DNA of 64,000 bases from NCBI GenBank assembly GCA_051859505.1, contig JBHYFN010000006.1, forward strand, positions 1-64,000, read 5' to 3'. Made by a program: the position numbers and the translations under genes. Positions 42,087 through 51,571 of the stretch are shown piece after piece. Position 1 is the first letter of the stretch. Each line of letters begins with the position of its first letter. This DNA comes from JAFIEN01 sp051859505 (GTDB lineage: Bacteria; Pseudomonadota; Alphaproteobacteria; Rhodobacterales; Rhodobacteraceae). A model generated the notes under the pieces. That model searched no databases and was not told where the DNA came from. It worked only from the letters and a program-made list of their open reading frames with translations.

Positions 42087-44483
42087 ATGAAGTTCACCCT
42101 GTCCTGGCTGAAGGATCACCTCGACACGACGGCCACCGCGGCCGAAATCGCCGAGGCGCTGACCGATCTTGGCCTCGAGGTCGAGGAGGTCACGGATCGC
42201 GGCGCGCGGCTGGCCGGGTTCACGCTGGGCAAGGTGCTCGAGGCCCATCCCCACCCGGATGCAGACCGGCTGCGCGTCTGCAAGGTCATGACCGACGAGG
42301 GCGAGACCCAGATCATCTGCGGCGCGCCCAACGCGCGGGCGGGGATCACCGTCGTCGTTGCCAAGCCCGGCGTCTATGTGCCCGGCATCGACACGACCAT
42401 CGGTGTGGGCAAGATCCGCGGCGTCGAAAGCTTCGGCATGATGTGTTCCGAGCGCGAGATGGAATTGTCCGAGGAACATGACGGCATCATCGAACTGCCC
42501 TCGGGCGAGGTCGGCGAGCGTTTCATTGACTGGCTGGCCGCCAACGACCCGGCCAAGGTCGATCCGGTAATCGAGATCGCCATCACCCCCAACCGCGGCG
42601 ACGCGCTGGGCATCCGCGGCATCGCCCGCGACCTTGCCGCCCGCGGCCTTGGCACGCTGAAACCCCGCGACGTGGTGCCTGTGCCCGCCAGCTTCGAAAG
42701 CCCGCTGCGCGTGACCATCGACGCCGATACGCTGGACGGCTGTCCGCTTTTCGCCGGGCGGCTGATCCGGGGCGTGAAGAACGGCCCCAGCCCCGCCTGG
42801 CTGCAGGATGCGCTACGCGCGATCGGGCTGCGTCCGATCTCGTTCCTTGTCGATGTGACCAACTTCTTCACCTATGACCGCAACCGCCCGCTCCATGTCT
42901 TCGACGCGGGCAAGGTGCGCGGCAACCTGCGGGTTCATCGCGCGAAAGGCGGCGAGACGCTCGAGGCGCTGGACGGCAAGACCTACAACCTTGTCCCCGG
43001 CATGATGGTCATTTCCGACGACACCGGCCCCGAAAGCCTTGCCGGGATCATGGGCGGCGAGGCGACCGGCGTGACCGAAGACACGGTCGATGTCTTCGTC
43101 GAAAGTGCGTTTTGGGATCCGATCCAGATTGCCAATGCGGGCCGCGCGCTCAAGATCAATTCCGACGCCCGATACCGGTTCGAGCGCGGGGTGGACCCGG
43201 CCTTCACGCTGGAGGGGCTGGAACATGCCGTGCGCACCATCGTGGACAATGCCGGGGGTGAAGCGTCCGACCTCGTCATCGCAGGCGCCGTGCCCGACAC
43301 AGACCGCGCCTACCGCATGGACCCGGCCCGCGTCGTGCGCCTTGTCGGCATGGAGATCCCCGAGGCAGAACAGCGCCGCATCCTGACGGACCTGGGTTTC
43401 CGGCTGGAGGGTGACATGGCCCATCCCCCCAGCTGGCGCTCCGACATTCAGGGCGAGGCCGATCTGGTCGAAGAGGTCGCCCGCGTCGCCTCGCTGACCA
43501 AGCTGCAGGGCCGCCCCATGCCCCGGATGCGCCCCGGCGTGCCGCGGCCCGTGCTGACGCCGCTGCAGACCCGCACCTCGGCCGCGCGCCGGACGGCGGC
43601 GGCGCTGGGTTACAACGAATGCGTCACCTACAGCTTCGTCGATGCCGAGGCCGCCGCGCTGTTCGGTGGCGGCACCGATGCGACCCGGCTGGAGAACCCC
43701 ATTTCGGCCGACCTGTCGCATATGCGCCCCTCGCTTCTGCCGGGCCTTCTGCGGGCGGCGGCGCGCAATCAGGCGCGCGGCTTTGCCGATCTGGCTTTGT
43801 TCGAATGCGCCCATGTCTTTCCCGGTGGCGAGCCCGGAGAGCAGGCGCTGATGATCGCGGGCATCCTTGTCGGGCGCACCGGCCCGAAGGACGTGCATGG
43901 CGAAAGCCGCCCGGTCGACCTTTACGACGCCAAGGCCGATGCCGAGGCGGTGCTCGCCGCGATGGGCGCGCCCGCCAAGGTCCAGATCCTGCGTGGCGGA
44001 CCCGACTGGTGGCACCCGGGCCGGCACGGGATGATCGCGCTGGGGCCCAAGAAGGTGCTGGGCATCTTCGGCGAGCTTCACCCCCGCATCCTGCGCGCGA
44101 TGGATGTGAAAGGCCCCGCCGTGGCCTTCACCCTCTGGCCCGAGGAAGTGCCCTTGCCCCGCAGCCAGACCGCCGCCCGCCCCGCGCTTGTCGCCCATGA
44201 CCTGCAACCGGTCGAACGCGACTTCGCCTTCGTCGTCGATGCCGGGGTCGAGGCTTCGGTTCTGGTCAATGCCGCCCTCGGGGCAGACAAGGCGCTGATC
44301 GCCGAGGCGCGGGTCTTTGACAGTTTTGCCGGGGGCAGCCTGGGCGAAGGCAAGAAATCCCTCGCGCTTTCCGTGCGGCTGCAGCCGGTCGATGCGACCC
44401 TGAAAGAGGCCGAGATCGAGGCCGTCAGCGCCAAGATCGTCGAGAAGGTGACAAAGGCGACAGGCGGAACCCTGCGCGGGTGA
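42087..44483 (+). CDS. pheT: Phenylalanine-tRNA ligase beta subunit
   Basis: 798 residues, full length. The N-terminal tRNA-binding EMAP-like domain (GFTLGKVLEAHPHPDADRLRVCKV), B3/B4 editing domain (ITPNRGDALGIRGIARDLAARGL), B5 domain, the catalytic-like core (SISADLSHMRPSLLPGLL-type) and the C-terminal anticodon-binding FDX-ACB domain are in order. The B3/B4 domain hydrolyses mischarged Tyr-tRNA-Phe. A hairpin overlaps its stop codon. Confidence 0.97.
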   Translation: MKFTLSWLKDHLDTTATAAEIAEALTDLGLEVEEVTDRGARLAGFTLGKVLEAHPHPDADRLRVCKVMTDEGETQIICGAPNARAGITVVVAKPGVYVPGIDTTIGVGKIRGVESFGMMCSEREMELSEEHDGIIELPSGEVGERFIDWLAANDPAKVDPVIEIAITPNRGDALGIRGIARDLAARGLGTLKPRDVVPVPASFESPLRVTIDADTLDGCPLFAGRLIRGVKNGPSPAWLQDALRAIGLRPISFLVDVTNFFTYDRNRPLHVFDAGKVRGNLRVHRAKGGETLEALDGKTYNLVPGMMVISDDTGPESLAGIMGGEATGVTEDTVDVFVESAFWDPIQIANAGRALKINSDARYRFERGVDPAFTLEGLEHAVRTIVDNAGGEASDLVIAGAVPDTDRAYRMDPARVVRLVGMEIPEAEQRRILTDLGFRLEGDMAHPPSWRSDIQGEADLVEEVARVASLTKLQGRPMPRMRPGVPRPVLTPLQTRTSAARRTAAALGYNECVTYSFVDAEAAALFGGGTDATRLENPISADLSHMRPSLLPGLLRAAARNQARGFADLALFECAHVFPGGEPGEQALMIAGILVGRTGPKDVHGESRPVDLYDAKADAEAVLAAMGAPAKVQILRGGPDWWHPGRHGMIALGPKKVLGIFGELHPRILRAMDVKGPAVAFTLWPEEVPLPRSQTAARPALVAHDLQPVERDFAFVVDAGVEASVLVNAALGADKALIAEARVFDSFAGGSLGEGKKSLALSVRLQPVDATLKEAEIEAVSAKIVEKVTKATGGTLRG

Positions 44484-44501
44484 ACCGGAGCGTCACCCGC
44501 G
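44475..44501. terminator. Hairpin overlapping the pheT stop
   Basis: CGCGGGTGA-ACCGGAGCG-TCACCCGCG: 9-bp perfect stem, the left arm containing the pheT TGA. It lies between convergent genes pheT and the dehydrogenase at 44559. Confidence 0.5.
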
Positions 44502-44558
44502 GTGCCTGAAGGTTTCCCGGCTCCCCTTGGCTGATCGGCAAAGCATGAGTCCGCAGCC

Positions 44559-47000
44559 TCAGCCGCGGACCTTCTCGCTCTTGGGATCGTACATCGGCCT
44601 GACCGCCGCCTCGGCCGCAACCCGGGCGCCGGCCACGTCGATCTCCCACCGGCTGGACAGCATGTCATCGACCTTTTCACCCTCGCAGGGCACATAGCCC
44701 ATCCCGATCGCACCACCGAGGTAATGCCCATAGGCGCCCGAGGTCAGATGCCCCACGATCTGCCCGTCCCGCAGGATCGGCTCGTTGTGATAGAGAAGCG
44801 GCTCGGGATCGGTCAGCTTGAACTGCACCATCCGCTTCGCCAGCCCCGCCTCCTTCTTGCGCAAGACCGCCTCGCGCCCGACGAACTCCGCCTTTCCCGT
44901 CGCCACGGCAAAGCCCAGCCCGGCTTCGAGCACATGATCCTCGCTCGTGATGTCATGGCCGAAATGGCGGTAGGCCTTCTCGATCCGGGCGCAATCCATC
45001 ATGTGCATCCCGCAAAGCTTCAGGCCCTGCGCCTGCCCCGCCTCCCAGATCGTCTCGAAGGCATGAACGGCCATGTCGGCGCTCACATAGACCTCCCAGC
45101 CCAGCTCGCCCACGTAGGACACGCGATGCACCCGGGCCAGGCCAAGGCCAAGCTCCACTTCCTGCATCGTGCCGAACGGATTGACCGCGTTCGAGAAATC
45201 CGCAGGCGAGACCGCCTCCATCACCTCCCGCGCGCGCGGGCCCATGACGGCCAGCACGCCTTCGCCCGCCGTCACATCGGTGATGACGACATGCTCGTCG
45301 CGCAGGTGCCGGCGCATCCATGTCTCGTCCGCAAGCCGGGTCGCCGCCGGCGTGACCACCAGATAGGCGGTCTCCGATAGCCGCGTCACGGTCACATCCG
45401 CCTCGATCCCGCCCTTGGAATTGAGGAATTGCGTATAGACGATTCGGCCCGGGGCCACCGCCACATCCGCCCCGCAGATCCGGTTGAGGAAGGCTTCCGC
45501 ATCCCGCCCCTCGACCCGCAACTTCCCGAAGGAGGACATGTCATACATGCCCACCCCGGTGCGTACCGCCATCACCTCGTCGCGCACATTGTCAAAGAAG
45601 TTCTGCCGCTTCCAGGAATAGCGATATTCCCGCTCTTGCCCCTCGCGCGCATACCAGTTCGCCCGCTCCCACCCGGCCAGCTCGCCGAAAACCGCGCCGC
45701 GCTTGTCAAGCTCGGCATGAAACGGCGTCCGCCGCACCCCGCGCGCGGTGGCCTTCTGCCGGTAGGGGAAGTGGTCGGCGTAAAGAAGCCCCAGCGCCTC
45801 GGTCACGCGCTCGGCCAGATAGCGCCGGTTGCCCTGAAACGGCTGCATCCGCGCGACGTTCACATCGCCCAGATCGAAGGGCTTCTCCCCCGTCTCCATC
45901 CATTCGGCCAGCGCCATCCCCGCGCCCCCCGCCGACTGGATCCCGATCGAGTTGAACCCTGCCGCGACCCAGACATTCTCCATCCCCGGTGCCTGCCCCA
46001 GGTGATAAGCATTGTCGGGGGTAAAGCTTTCCGGCCCGTTGAAGAAAGTATGGATCCCCGCCTCGGCCAGCATCGGCATCCGGTTGACGGCCGCCTCGAG
46101 GATCGGCTCGAAATGGTCGAAATCCTCGGGCAACTGGTCAAACTCGAAATCCGCCGGAATGCCGTTCAACGCCCATGGCTTGGCCTTGGGCTCGAAGGCG
46201 CCCAGCATCATCTTGCCCGCGTCCACCTTGTAGTACGCGCATTCATCCGGCACCCGCAGGACGGGCAACTGCTCCAGCCCGGCGATGGGTTCGGACAGGA
46301 TGTAGAAATGCTCGCAGGCCTGCAGCGGCACGTTGACGCCGGCCATCAGCCCCACCTCGCGGCCCCACATGCCGGCGCAGTTCACCACCACATCGCAGGC
46401 GATATGCCCGGCCTCGCCCCCGGCTTCCCAATCCACACCCGTCACCCGCGCGCCCTCGCGCCGGATGCCCGTCACCCGCGTCCGCTCGGCCACCACCGCG
46501 CCCCGCATCCGCGCCCCCCGCGCCAGCGCCTGGGTGATGCCCGTCGGATCGCCCTGCCCGTCCTTCGGCAGCCAGACCCCGCCGGTCACGCCCTCAAGGT
46601 TCAGATGCGGATAGCGCGCCCCGATCTCGGCGGTCGAGATCTCCTCGACCTCCACCCCAAAGGCCCGCGCCATCGCCGCCAGCCGGGTGATCTCCTCCAG
46701 CCGCTCGCCCGTCAGCGCCGCGGTGATCGACCCCACCCGGCGAAAGCCGGTGGCAACCCCCGTCTCGGCCTCGAGGCTGCCGTAAAGCTCCTGCGTATAT
46801 TTCGCGAGCCGCGTCATGTTCGCGCTCGACCGCAGCTGCGCGATCAGCCCCGCGGCATGCCATGTCGTGCCCGAGGTCAGCTGCTTGCGCTCTAGCAGGA
46901 CGACATCGGTCCAGCCCAGCTTGGTCAGGTGATAGGCGACGGAACAGCCGACGACGCCGCCCCCGATGATGACGGCGCGGGCATGGGTGGGAAGGGTCAT
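44559..47000 (-). CDS. DAO-GcvT fusion dehydrogenase, sarcosine/dimethylglycine type
   Basis: 813 residues. The N-terminal flavin domain has the GGGVVGCSVAYHLTKLGW fold motif and TTWHAAG with the FAD-linking His. The GcvT half carries YVGELGWEVYVS and folate-binding segments. It should oxidise an N-methyl amine and transfer the methylene group to tetrahydrofolate. The ATG at 47000 has AGGAG six bases before; a GTG two codons earlier is less likely. It lies nine bases after the homocysteine methyltransferase stop, so both are one operon. Residues after WHAAG (LIAQLRSSANMTRLA) resemble sarcosine dehydrogenases I remember, but substrate is not proven. Confidence 0.88.
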   Translation of the reverse strand: MTLPTHARAVIIGGGVVGCSVAYHLTKLGWTDVVLLERKQLTSGTTWHAAGLIAQLRSSANMTRLAKYTQELYGSLEAETGVATGFRRVGSITAALTGERLEEITRLAAMARAFGVEVEEISTAEIGARYPHLNLEGVTGGVWLPKDGQGDPTGITQALARGARMRGAVVAERTRVTGIRREGARVTGVDWEAGGEAGHIACDVVVNCAGMWGREVGLMAGVNVPLQACEHFYILSEPIAGLEQLPVLRVPDECAYYKVDAGKMMLGAFEPKAKPWALNGIPADFEFDQLPEDFDHFEPILEAAVNRMPMLAEAGIHTFFNGPESFTPDNAYHLGQAPGMENVWVAAGFNSIGIQSAGGAGMALAEWMETGEKPFDLGDVNVARMQPFQGNRRYLAERVTEALGLLYADHFPYRQKATARGVRRTPFHAELDKRGAVFGELAGWERANWYAREGQEREYRYSWKRQNFFDNVRDEVMAVRTGVGMYDMSSFGKLRVEGRDAEAFLNRICGADVAVAPGRIVYTQFLNSKGGIEADVTVTRLSETAYLVVTPAATRLADETWMRRHLRDEHVVITDVTAGEGVLAVMGPRAREVMEAVSPADFSNAVNPFGTMQEVELGLGLARVHRVSYVGELGWEVYVSADMAVHAFETIWEAGQAQGLKLCGMHMMDCARIEKAYRHFGHDITSEDHVLEAGLGFAVATGKAEFVGREAVLRKKEAGLAKRMVQFKLTDPEPLLYHNEPILRDGQIVGHLTSGAYGHYLGGAIGMGYVPCEGEKVDDMLSSRWEIDVAGARVAAEAAVRPMYDPKSEKVRG

Positions 47001-47009
47001 GATCACTCC

Positions 47010-47906
47010 TCAGACGATAACGTGGCCCGCAGCGCGCAGCGCCCGGGCAAGTTCGGTGATATGGGCCGGGCCAACCTCGCAGCAGCCCCCCACGATGGTC
47101 GCGCCCTGATCGACCCAGCCCAGCGCGAAGGCGGCATAGGCCTCGGGTCCAAGGTCGCGGCGGGGCGAAAGCGCGTCGACCGTCGACTGATCCTTGAGGA
47201 AATCCTCGGTGATCCGGGTGAAACCATTGGCATAGGCCCCGAAGGGCAGGCCCACACCACCCAGCGCCTCCAAGGCCGCCGCCATCGCCTCGGGGGCCGA
47301 GCAATTGGCCAGCACGGCTTGCGCCCCGCCCTCCGCCGCAATCGCCGCCGCCTCCGACACCGCCTCGCCCGAGCGCAGGACCGACCCGTCCCGGTCCGAC
47401 ACCGTGACCGACAGCCAGACCGGCAACCCCGCCACCTTCGCGCCTTCCAGAACGGCCCGCGCATGGGCAAGGCTCGCCACCGTCTCGCAGAGGATCAGGT
47501 CCACATGCGGCGCAAGGATGCGCGCCACTTCGGCATATTTCGCGACGGCCTCGTCATGGGGCGGATGCACCTCGGGCCGGTAGCTCGCGACCAGCGGCCC
47601 GATGCTGCCGGCGATCCGCCCTCGCCCGGCGGCATCCCGCGCCTGCCGCGCCTCGGACAGCGCGGCCGCATGCAACGCCTCGAACCGATCCTCGACCCCG
47701 GCGGGCGCCAGCCGGTCACGATGGATCGCATAGGTATTGGCGGTGGCGATGGTCGCTCCGGCGGCGAAATAGTCGCCATGCACCGCCGCGACCATGCCAG
47801 GATTCGCCATCATCACCTGCGTCGACCAGAGCGGCGTCGGCAGGTCGCCCGCCCGATGGATCAGCTCCTGCCCCATCCCGCCATCAAGCAGCACCACCTC
47901 GACCAT
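47010..47906 (-). CDS. Homocysteine S-methyltransferase family protein (betaine-type)
   Basis: 298 residues, a single Hcy-binding barrel without the cobalamin modules of MetH. The zinc cysteines are in VLANCSAPE and VGGCCEVGP, and the N-terminal LLDGGMGQEL is conserved. It transfers a methyl group to homocysteine to give methionine. The donor may be betaine or S-methylmethionine; its place between two methylamine dehydrogenase genes favours a betaine-like donor (inference). It is followed by the sarcosine-type dehydrogenase gene. Confidence 0.87.
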   Translation of the reverse strand: MVEVVLLDGGMGQELIHRAGDLPTPLWSTQVMMANPGMVAAVHGDYFAAGATIATANTYAIHRDRLAPAGVEDRFEALHAAALSEARQARDAAGRGRIAGSIGPLVASYRPEVHPPHDEAVAKYAEVARILAPHVDLILCETVASLAHARAVLEGAKVAGLPVWLSVTVSDRDGSVLRSGEAVSEAAAIAAEGGAQAVLANCSAPEAMAAALEALGGVGLPFGAYANGFTRITEDFLKDQSTVDALSPRRDLGPEAYAAFALGWVDQGATIVGGCCEVGPAHITELARALRAAGHVIV

Positions 47907-47967
47907 CGCTCACGCTTCCTGCTTCTTTTGTCCCAAATTCGCCGGGGGGGTGTCCGGGACCGGGGAG

Positions 47968-47984
47968 GGGGGGCAGCGCCCCCC
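47968..47984 (-). terminator. GC-rich hairpin after the dehydrogenase gene
   Basis: GGGGGGC-AGC-GCCCCCC, a 7-bp stem with a 3-base loop, beyond the palindrome at 47986. A near-identical hairpin occurs inverted at 50495-50511. It is flanked by a TTCTTTTGTCCCAAAT element (minus strand view at about 47925) shared with the second site. Confidence 0.5.
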
Positions 47985-47985
47985 T

Positions 47986-48009
47986 GCGGAAATTTGGCCA
48001 AATTTCCGC
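47986..48009. repeat. AATTT-core palindrome after dehydrogenase
   Basis: GCGGAAATTTGGCCAAATTTCCGC, perfect 24-base palindrome, ten bases past the minus-strand stop at 48020. Confidence 0.85.
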
Positions 48010-48019
48010 CCCCCGCCCG

Positions 48020-50458
48020 TCACGCGCGCAGCCGTTCGTTGGTCGGATCCCACAGGGCCCCATCCCCCCGCACCACCGCCGGGACCCTTGTGCCAAAGAT
48101 CTCGACCTCGACCTGCGTGCCCGCCTCCGCCAGATCCGGCCGGATCATCCCGAGGCAGACCGAGGCGCCGACGCGATACCCCCAGACCCCGGTCGTCACC
48201 TCGCCCACCAGCGCCTCCCCCTGCCAGAGGTTGGCCATATAAGGCGCGTCCACCTCGGTCGCGGCCTCGAGCGTCAGCACCACAAACCGCTTCGAGGGGC
48301 CGGCCTCCCGCTCGGCCAGCAGTGCGGCCTTGCCGGGAAACTCCTTCTCCCAGTCGATGAAGCGGCCAAGTCCGGCCTGCAGCATCGTGTAATCGGTGGA
48401 CAGATCTCCCTTCCAGGCCCGATAGCCCTTCTCGGCCCGCAGCGCATTCAGCGCCCACATCCCGAAAGGCCGCGCCCCCGCCCCGGTCACCGCATCCCAG
48501 ATCGCGGGCGCGTCACCGGGCGCGCAATGCACCTCCCAGCCCAGTTCGCCCGCGAAGGACACGCGCAGAAGCGCCACGTCGCAGCCCGCGACCCGCGCCT
48601 CCTGCACCGAGAGCCAGGGCAGCGACAGGTCCGCCTCCGCCACCGCGCCCAGAACCTCGCGCGCCTTGGGGCCGGTGACGAGCAGGCATTCCGCCTCGTC
48701 GGAATGGTCCGTGACGGCGATCCCCTCCGGCGCCTGCCGCCAAAGCCATTCGGCATCGTGCCACTGCGCCACCCCGGCGGTGATCAGGCCCACCTCGTCC
48801 GCGCCATGGACCATGACCGACATCTCGGTCACGATCCGCCCGCGCGCATCGGGGAAATAGGCCAGCCCCACGCGGCCGGTGCGCGGCAGCCGCGAACAGG
48901 TCAGGCTGTCGACGAAATCCCGCGCGCCCTTGCCCGTGACCTTCAGCCGGGTGAAGCCCGAGATCGCAAGCACGCCCGCGTGATCCCGCACCGCCTCGCA
49001 TTCGGCGCGAATCCGCGCCTCCCACGGCCCCGCGCGGTTCCAGGTCTGCGTCGCCGCCTCCGACAGGTCGTCGCCCGGTGCGCTGAACCAGTTGGCGCGT
49101 TCCCAGCCGTTATAGGCGCCAAAGACAGCGCCCGCCGCCTTCAGCCGGGAATGCAGAGGCGAGAGGCGTTTGTCCGCGCCGGCCGGCCAGCGATGCCAGG
49201 GGAAATGCATCGCATATTCATGGCCATAGGTCTCGACCGCCTTGGCATGGGTATAGCCGGCGTCGGCATAGGCGGTGTAGCGGCGGGGATCGCAGGACCA
49301 CATGTCCCATTCGGTCTGGCCTTCGGTCACCCATTCGGCCAGCACCTTGCCCGCACCGCCGCCCTGGGTGATGCCGAAGGTGAAGACGCAGGCCTCATAG
49401 GCGTTGCGCACCCCCGGCATCGGCCCCAGAAGCGGCAACCCGTCGGGCGCATAGGGAATCGGGCCGTTGATGACCTTGGAGACACCCGCTTTTGCCAAAA
49501 GCGGGACCCGCGCGCAGGCATCGTCGATATACCATTCCAGCCGCTCGAGATCGTCGGGGTAAAGCTGGAAGCTGAAATCTTCGGGGAAGGGATCGGCGGG
49601 GTCCACCCAATGGGCGCGGCAGTTGCGCTCGTAGGGGCCAAGGTTGAAGCCGTGCTTTTCCTGCCGGAGGTAATAGGAGCTGTCGACATCGCGCAAAAGC
49701 GGCAGCTTGCCGTTGGCGGCGCTCCATTCCTCAAGCTCGGGCACCTGTTCGGTGGTCAGGTACTGATGGCTCATCGCCACCATCGGCACGGTGCGGCCGC
49801 CATAGGGCTTGAACCACTCGCCCACCTTCTGCGCGTAGTAGCCGGCGGCGTTCACCACCTTTTCGCAGGCGATGTCGCCCTTCTCGGTATGGACGATCCA
49901 GTCGTCGCCCCTGCGCGAGACACCGGTGGCGGGGGTGAAGCGCAGGATCGTGGCGCCCATCATCCGGGCGCCCTTGGCCAGCGCCTGGGTCAGCTGGGCG
50001 GGGTCGATATCGCCGTCGTCGGGGTCGTAGAGCGCGCCTTCGATGTCGTGGAGTTCGAGGAAAGGGTAGCGGGCGCGGATTTCGTCAGGACCGATCAGCG
50101 ACAGGTCCATGCCCTGCGCGCGGCCCATGCCCTTGGCGCGGGCGAATTCCTGCATCCGTTCCTTCGAATGGGCCAGCCGGATCGAGCCGGTGACATGGTA
50201 GTTCATCGGGTAATCCACCTCTTCGGCGAGGCGGCGGTAGAGCGAGAGCGAATAGCGCTGCATGTTCATCACCGCCCAGGAGGTGCTGAAGGACGGGCAA
50301 TTGCCCGCCGCATGCCAGGTGCTGCCGGCGGTGAGTTCGTTCTTTTCAAGCAGGACGCAATCCGTCCAGCCCGCCTTGGCGAGGTGGTAGAGCGCCGAGA
50401 CGCCGACGACGCCGCCGCCGATGATGACGACGCGGGCTGTGGTGGGGAAGTCGGACAT
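48020..50458 (-). CDS. DAO-GcvT fusion dehydrogenase, dimethylglycine type
   Basis: 812 residues. The flavin domain has IIGGGVVGVSALYHLAKAGW and STWHAAGNCPSFSTSW; the GcvT half has SFAGELGWEVHCAPGD and a final GVWGYRVGASVCLGMIRPDLA. It should demethylate an N-methyl amine with one-carbon transfer to tetrahydrofolate. It heads the cluster before the homocysteine methyltransferase gene (113 bases with a palindrome and a hairpin between), so the two may be separate transcripts. It is distinct from the paralogues at 18655 and 44559. Confidence 0.88.
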   Translation of the reverse strand: MSDFPTTARVVIIGGGVVGVSALYHLAKAGWTDCVLLEKNELTAGSTWHAAGNCPSFSTSWAVMNMQRYSLSLYRRLAEEVDYPMNYHVTGSIRLAHSKERMQEFARAKGMGRAQGMDLSLIGPDEIRARYPFLELHDIEGALYDPDDGDIDPAQLTQALAKGARMMGATILRFTPATGVSRRGDDWIVHTEKGDIACEKVVNAAGYYAQKVGEWFKPYGGRTVPMVAMSHQYLTTEQVPELEEWSAANGKLPLLRDVDSSYYLRQEKHGFNLGPYERNCRAHWVDPADPFPEDFSFQLYPDDLERLEWYIDDACARVPLLAKAGVSKVINGPIPYAPDGLPLLGPMPGVRNAYEACVFTFGITQGGGAGKVLAEWVTEGQTEWDMWSCDPRRYTAYADAGYTHAKAVETYGHEYAMHFPWHRWPAGADKRLSPLHSRLKAAGAVFGAYNGWERANWFSAPGDDLSEAATQTWNRAGPWEARIRAECEAVRDHAGVLAISGFTRLKVTGKGARDFVDSLTCSRLPRTGRVGLAYFPDARGRIVTEMSVMVHGADEVGLITAGVAQWHDAEWLWRQAPEGIAVTDHSDEAECLLVTGPKAREVLGAVAEADLSLPWLSVQEARVAGCDVALLRVSFAGELGWEVHCAPGDAPAIWDAVTGAGARPFGMWALNALRAEKGYRAWKGDLSTDYTMLQAGLGRFIDWEKEFPGKAALLAEREAGPSKRFVVLTLEAATEVDAPYMANLWQGEALVGEVTTGVWGYRVGASVCLGMIRPDLAEAGTQVEVEIFGTRVPAVVRGDGALWDPTNERLRA

Positions 50459-50494
50459 GGATCACCTCGGTCGGTTCTTGCTGGAGGCGGGGAT

Positions 50495-50511
50495 GGGGGG
50501 CGCTGCCCCCC
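50495..50511 (-). terminator. GC-rich hairpin after the Gfa-like gene
   Basis: GGGGGGC-GCT-GCCCCCC, 7-bp stem, followed at 50512-50524 by a second small hairpin GGGCC-TTT-GGCCC. On the minus strand it comes after the Gfa-like gene stop and a TGCTTCTTTTGTTTCCAAAT stretch that is similar to the element near 47925. Confidence 0.5.
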
Positions 50512-50566
50512 GGGCCTTTGGCCCTCCCCCCGGGATATTTGGAAACAAAAGAAGCAGGGGGGCGGG

Positions 50567-50950
50567 TCAGAGGGCCTCTTGGCTGTGCTGGGGGAGGCCG
50601 TCGCTGATCTCGTAATAGTCGCCCTTGTCGGCGGTGAAGATATGGTGTTCGGGCGTGATCCCCGTCGGCGCGTCGAGCGAGCCGAGTGAGAAGGCGATCA
50701 TCGCGCTGTCGCGGGCGCGCCAGAAGAGGAAGGAGCCGCAGCGCGGGCAGAAGCCGCGTTCGCCGATCTCGCTCGAGGTGAACCAGCGGGCCGGGCCCTT
50801 GATCACAAGGTCGTCGGTATCGACGATGGCCGAGGCCCAGACATGGCCCGACTGGCGGCGGCACTGGCCGCAGTGGCAGTAGCATGCCTCGCGCGCAGGG
50901 GCGGTGACGGTGTAGCTGACATCGCCGCAGAGGCAGCGTCCGGTGAGCAT
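50567..50950 (-). CDS. Gfa-like (glutathione-dependent formaldehyde-activating) zinc protein
   Basis: 127 residues. Two sets of zinc cysteines are visible, CLCGDVSY with CYCHCGQCRRQSG, and FCPRCGSFLFW, as in the GFA fold. Some members speed formation of S-hydroxymethylglutathione, but many others have unknown roles. Formaldehyde is released when methyl groups are oxidised, so the link with the neighbouring demethylating dehydrogenases is plausible. It starts eleven bases after the XRE-cupin stop, likely in one transcript. Confidence 0.87.
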   Translation of the reverse strand: MLTGRCLCGDVSYTVTAPAREACYCHCGQCRRQSGHVWASAIVDTDDLVIKGPARWFTSSEIGERGFCPRCGSFLFWRARDSAMIAFSLGSLDAPTGITPEHHIFTADKGDYYEISDGLPQHSQEAL

Positions 50951-50961
50951 CTTGACCTCTC

Positions 50962-51534
50962 TCAGTAGATGGGCGGCGCGATCACCCAGATGATCGTGCA
51001 GGGTTCGTCATGGGGGTTCATCCAGCAGAAGGGCTCGCCCCGGATGCGGAAGCTGTCGCCCTGTTCGATCCGGAACCTTTGCCCGTCGATCCAGAGGTCG
51101 AGCCGACCGGAGAGCACATAGCCCACCTCTTGCGTGGGGCGCTGGACGGGATTGACGAGGTGGGCGCCGGGTTCGAAGGTGGAGTGGAGGACTTCGAAAG
51201 CGTCGGTCAGATCGGGCGAGAGCAGTTCCTCGACCAGACCGGCCTCGCGCGAGCCGATGGGGCGGCGGGCGGCGCGGCGGACGATGAAGCCCTGTTCCTC
51301 GGCCGGGGCGGCAGCGTTGCGGAACAGGCTGGAGAGCGAGACATCAAGGTGGCGCGCGATGTTGCGCAGATCCTCGACCGAAGGGGTGGAAAGGTCGCGT
51401 TCGACCTGGCTGAGCCAGCCGACGGAGCGGCCCAGCGCCTCGGCCAGATCGGCGAGCTTGAGCCCGCGCGCCTTGCGCAGCGCGCGCAGATCGGCGCCGA
51501 GCGTGATGCGCGCGTCAGGCGGGTCATGCCTCAT
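50962..51534 (-). CDS. XRE-family regulator with C-terminal cupin domain
   Basis: 190 residues. Residues 11-70 are a helix-turn-helix (LGADLRALRKARGLKLADLAEALGRSVGWLSQVE). Residues 110-190 are a cupin with HSTFEPGAHLVNPV and YVLSGRLDLWIDGQ, probably a small-ligand sensor. It likely controls the following Gfa-like and dehydrogenase genes. A 9-bp perfect inverted repeat with an 11-base spacer lies 38-66 bases upstream, fitting autoregulation by a dimer. Confidence 0.92.
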   Translation of the reverse strand: MRHDPPDARITLGADLRALRKARGLKLADLAEALGRSVGWLSQVERDLSTPSVEDLRNIARHLDVSLSSLFRNAAAPAEEQGFIVRRAARRPIGSREAGLVEELLSPDLTDAFEVLHSTFEPGAHLVNPVQRPTQEVGYVLSGRLDLWIDGQRFRIEQGDSFRIRGEPFCWMNPHDEPCTIIWVIAPPIY

Positions 51535-51571
51535 GCCGGGCGGCCGGGGAGCTGGCGGGATGGGAGGAGGG

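Noticed and set aside
48527..50689. Plus-strand frame of about 720 codons opposite the third DAO-GcvT gene
   Set aside because: Antisense shadow of a clear dehydrogenase gene with no recognisable motif.
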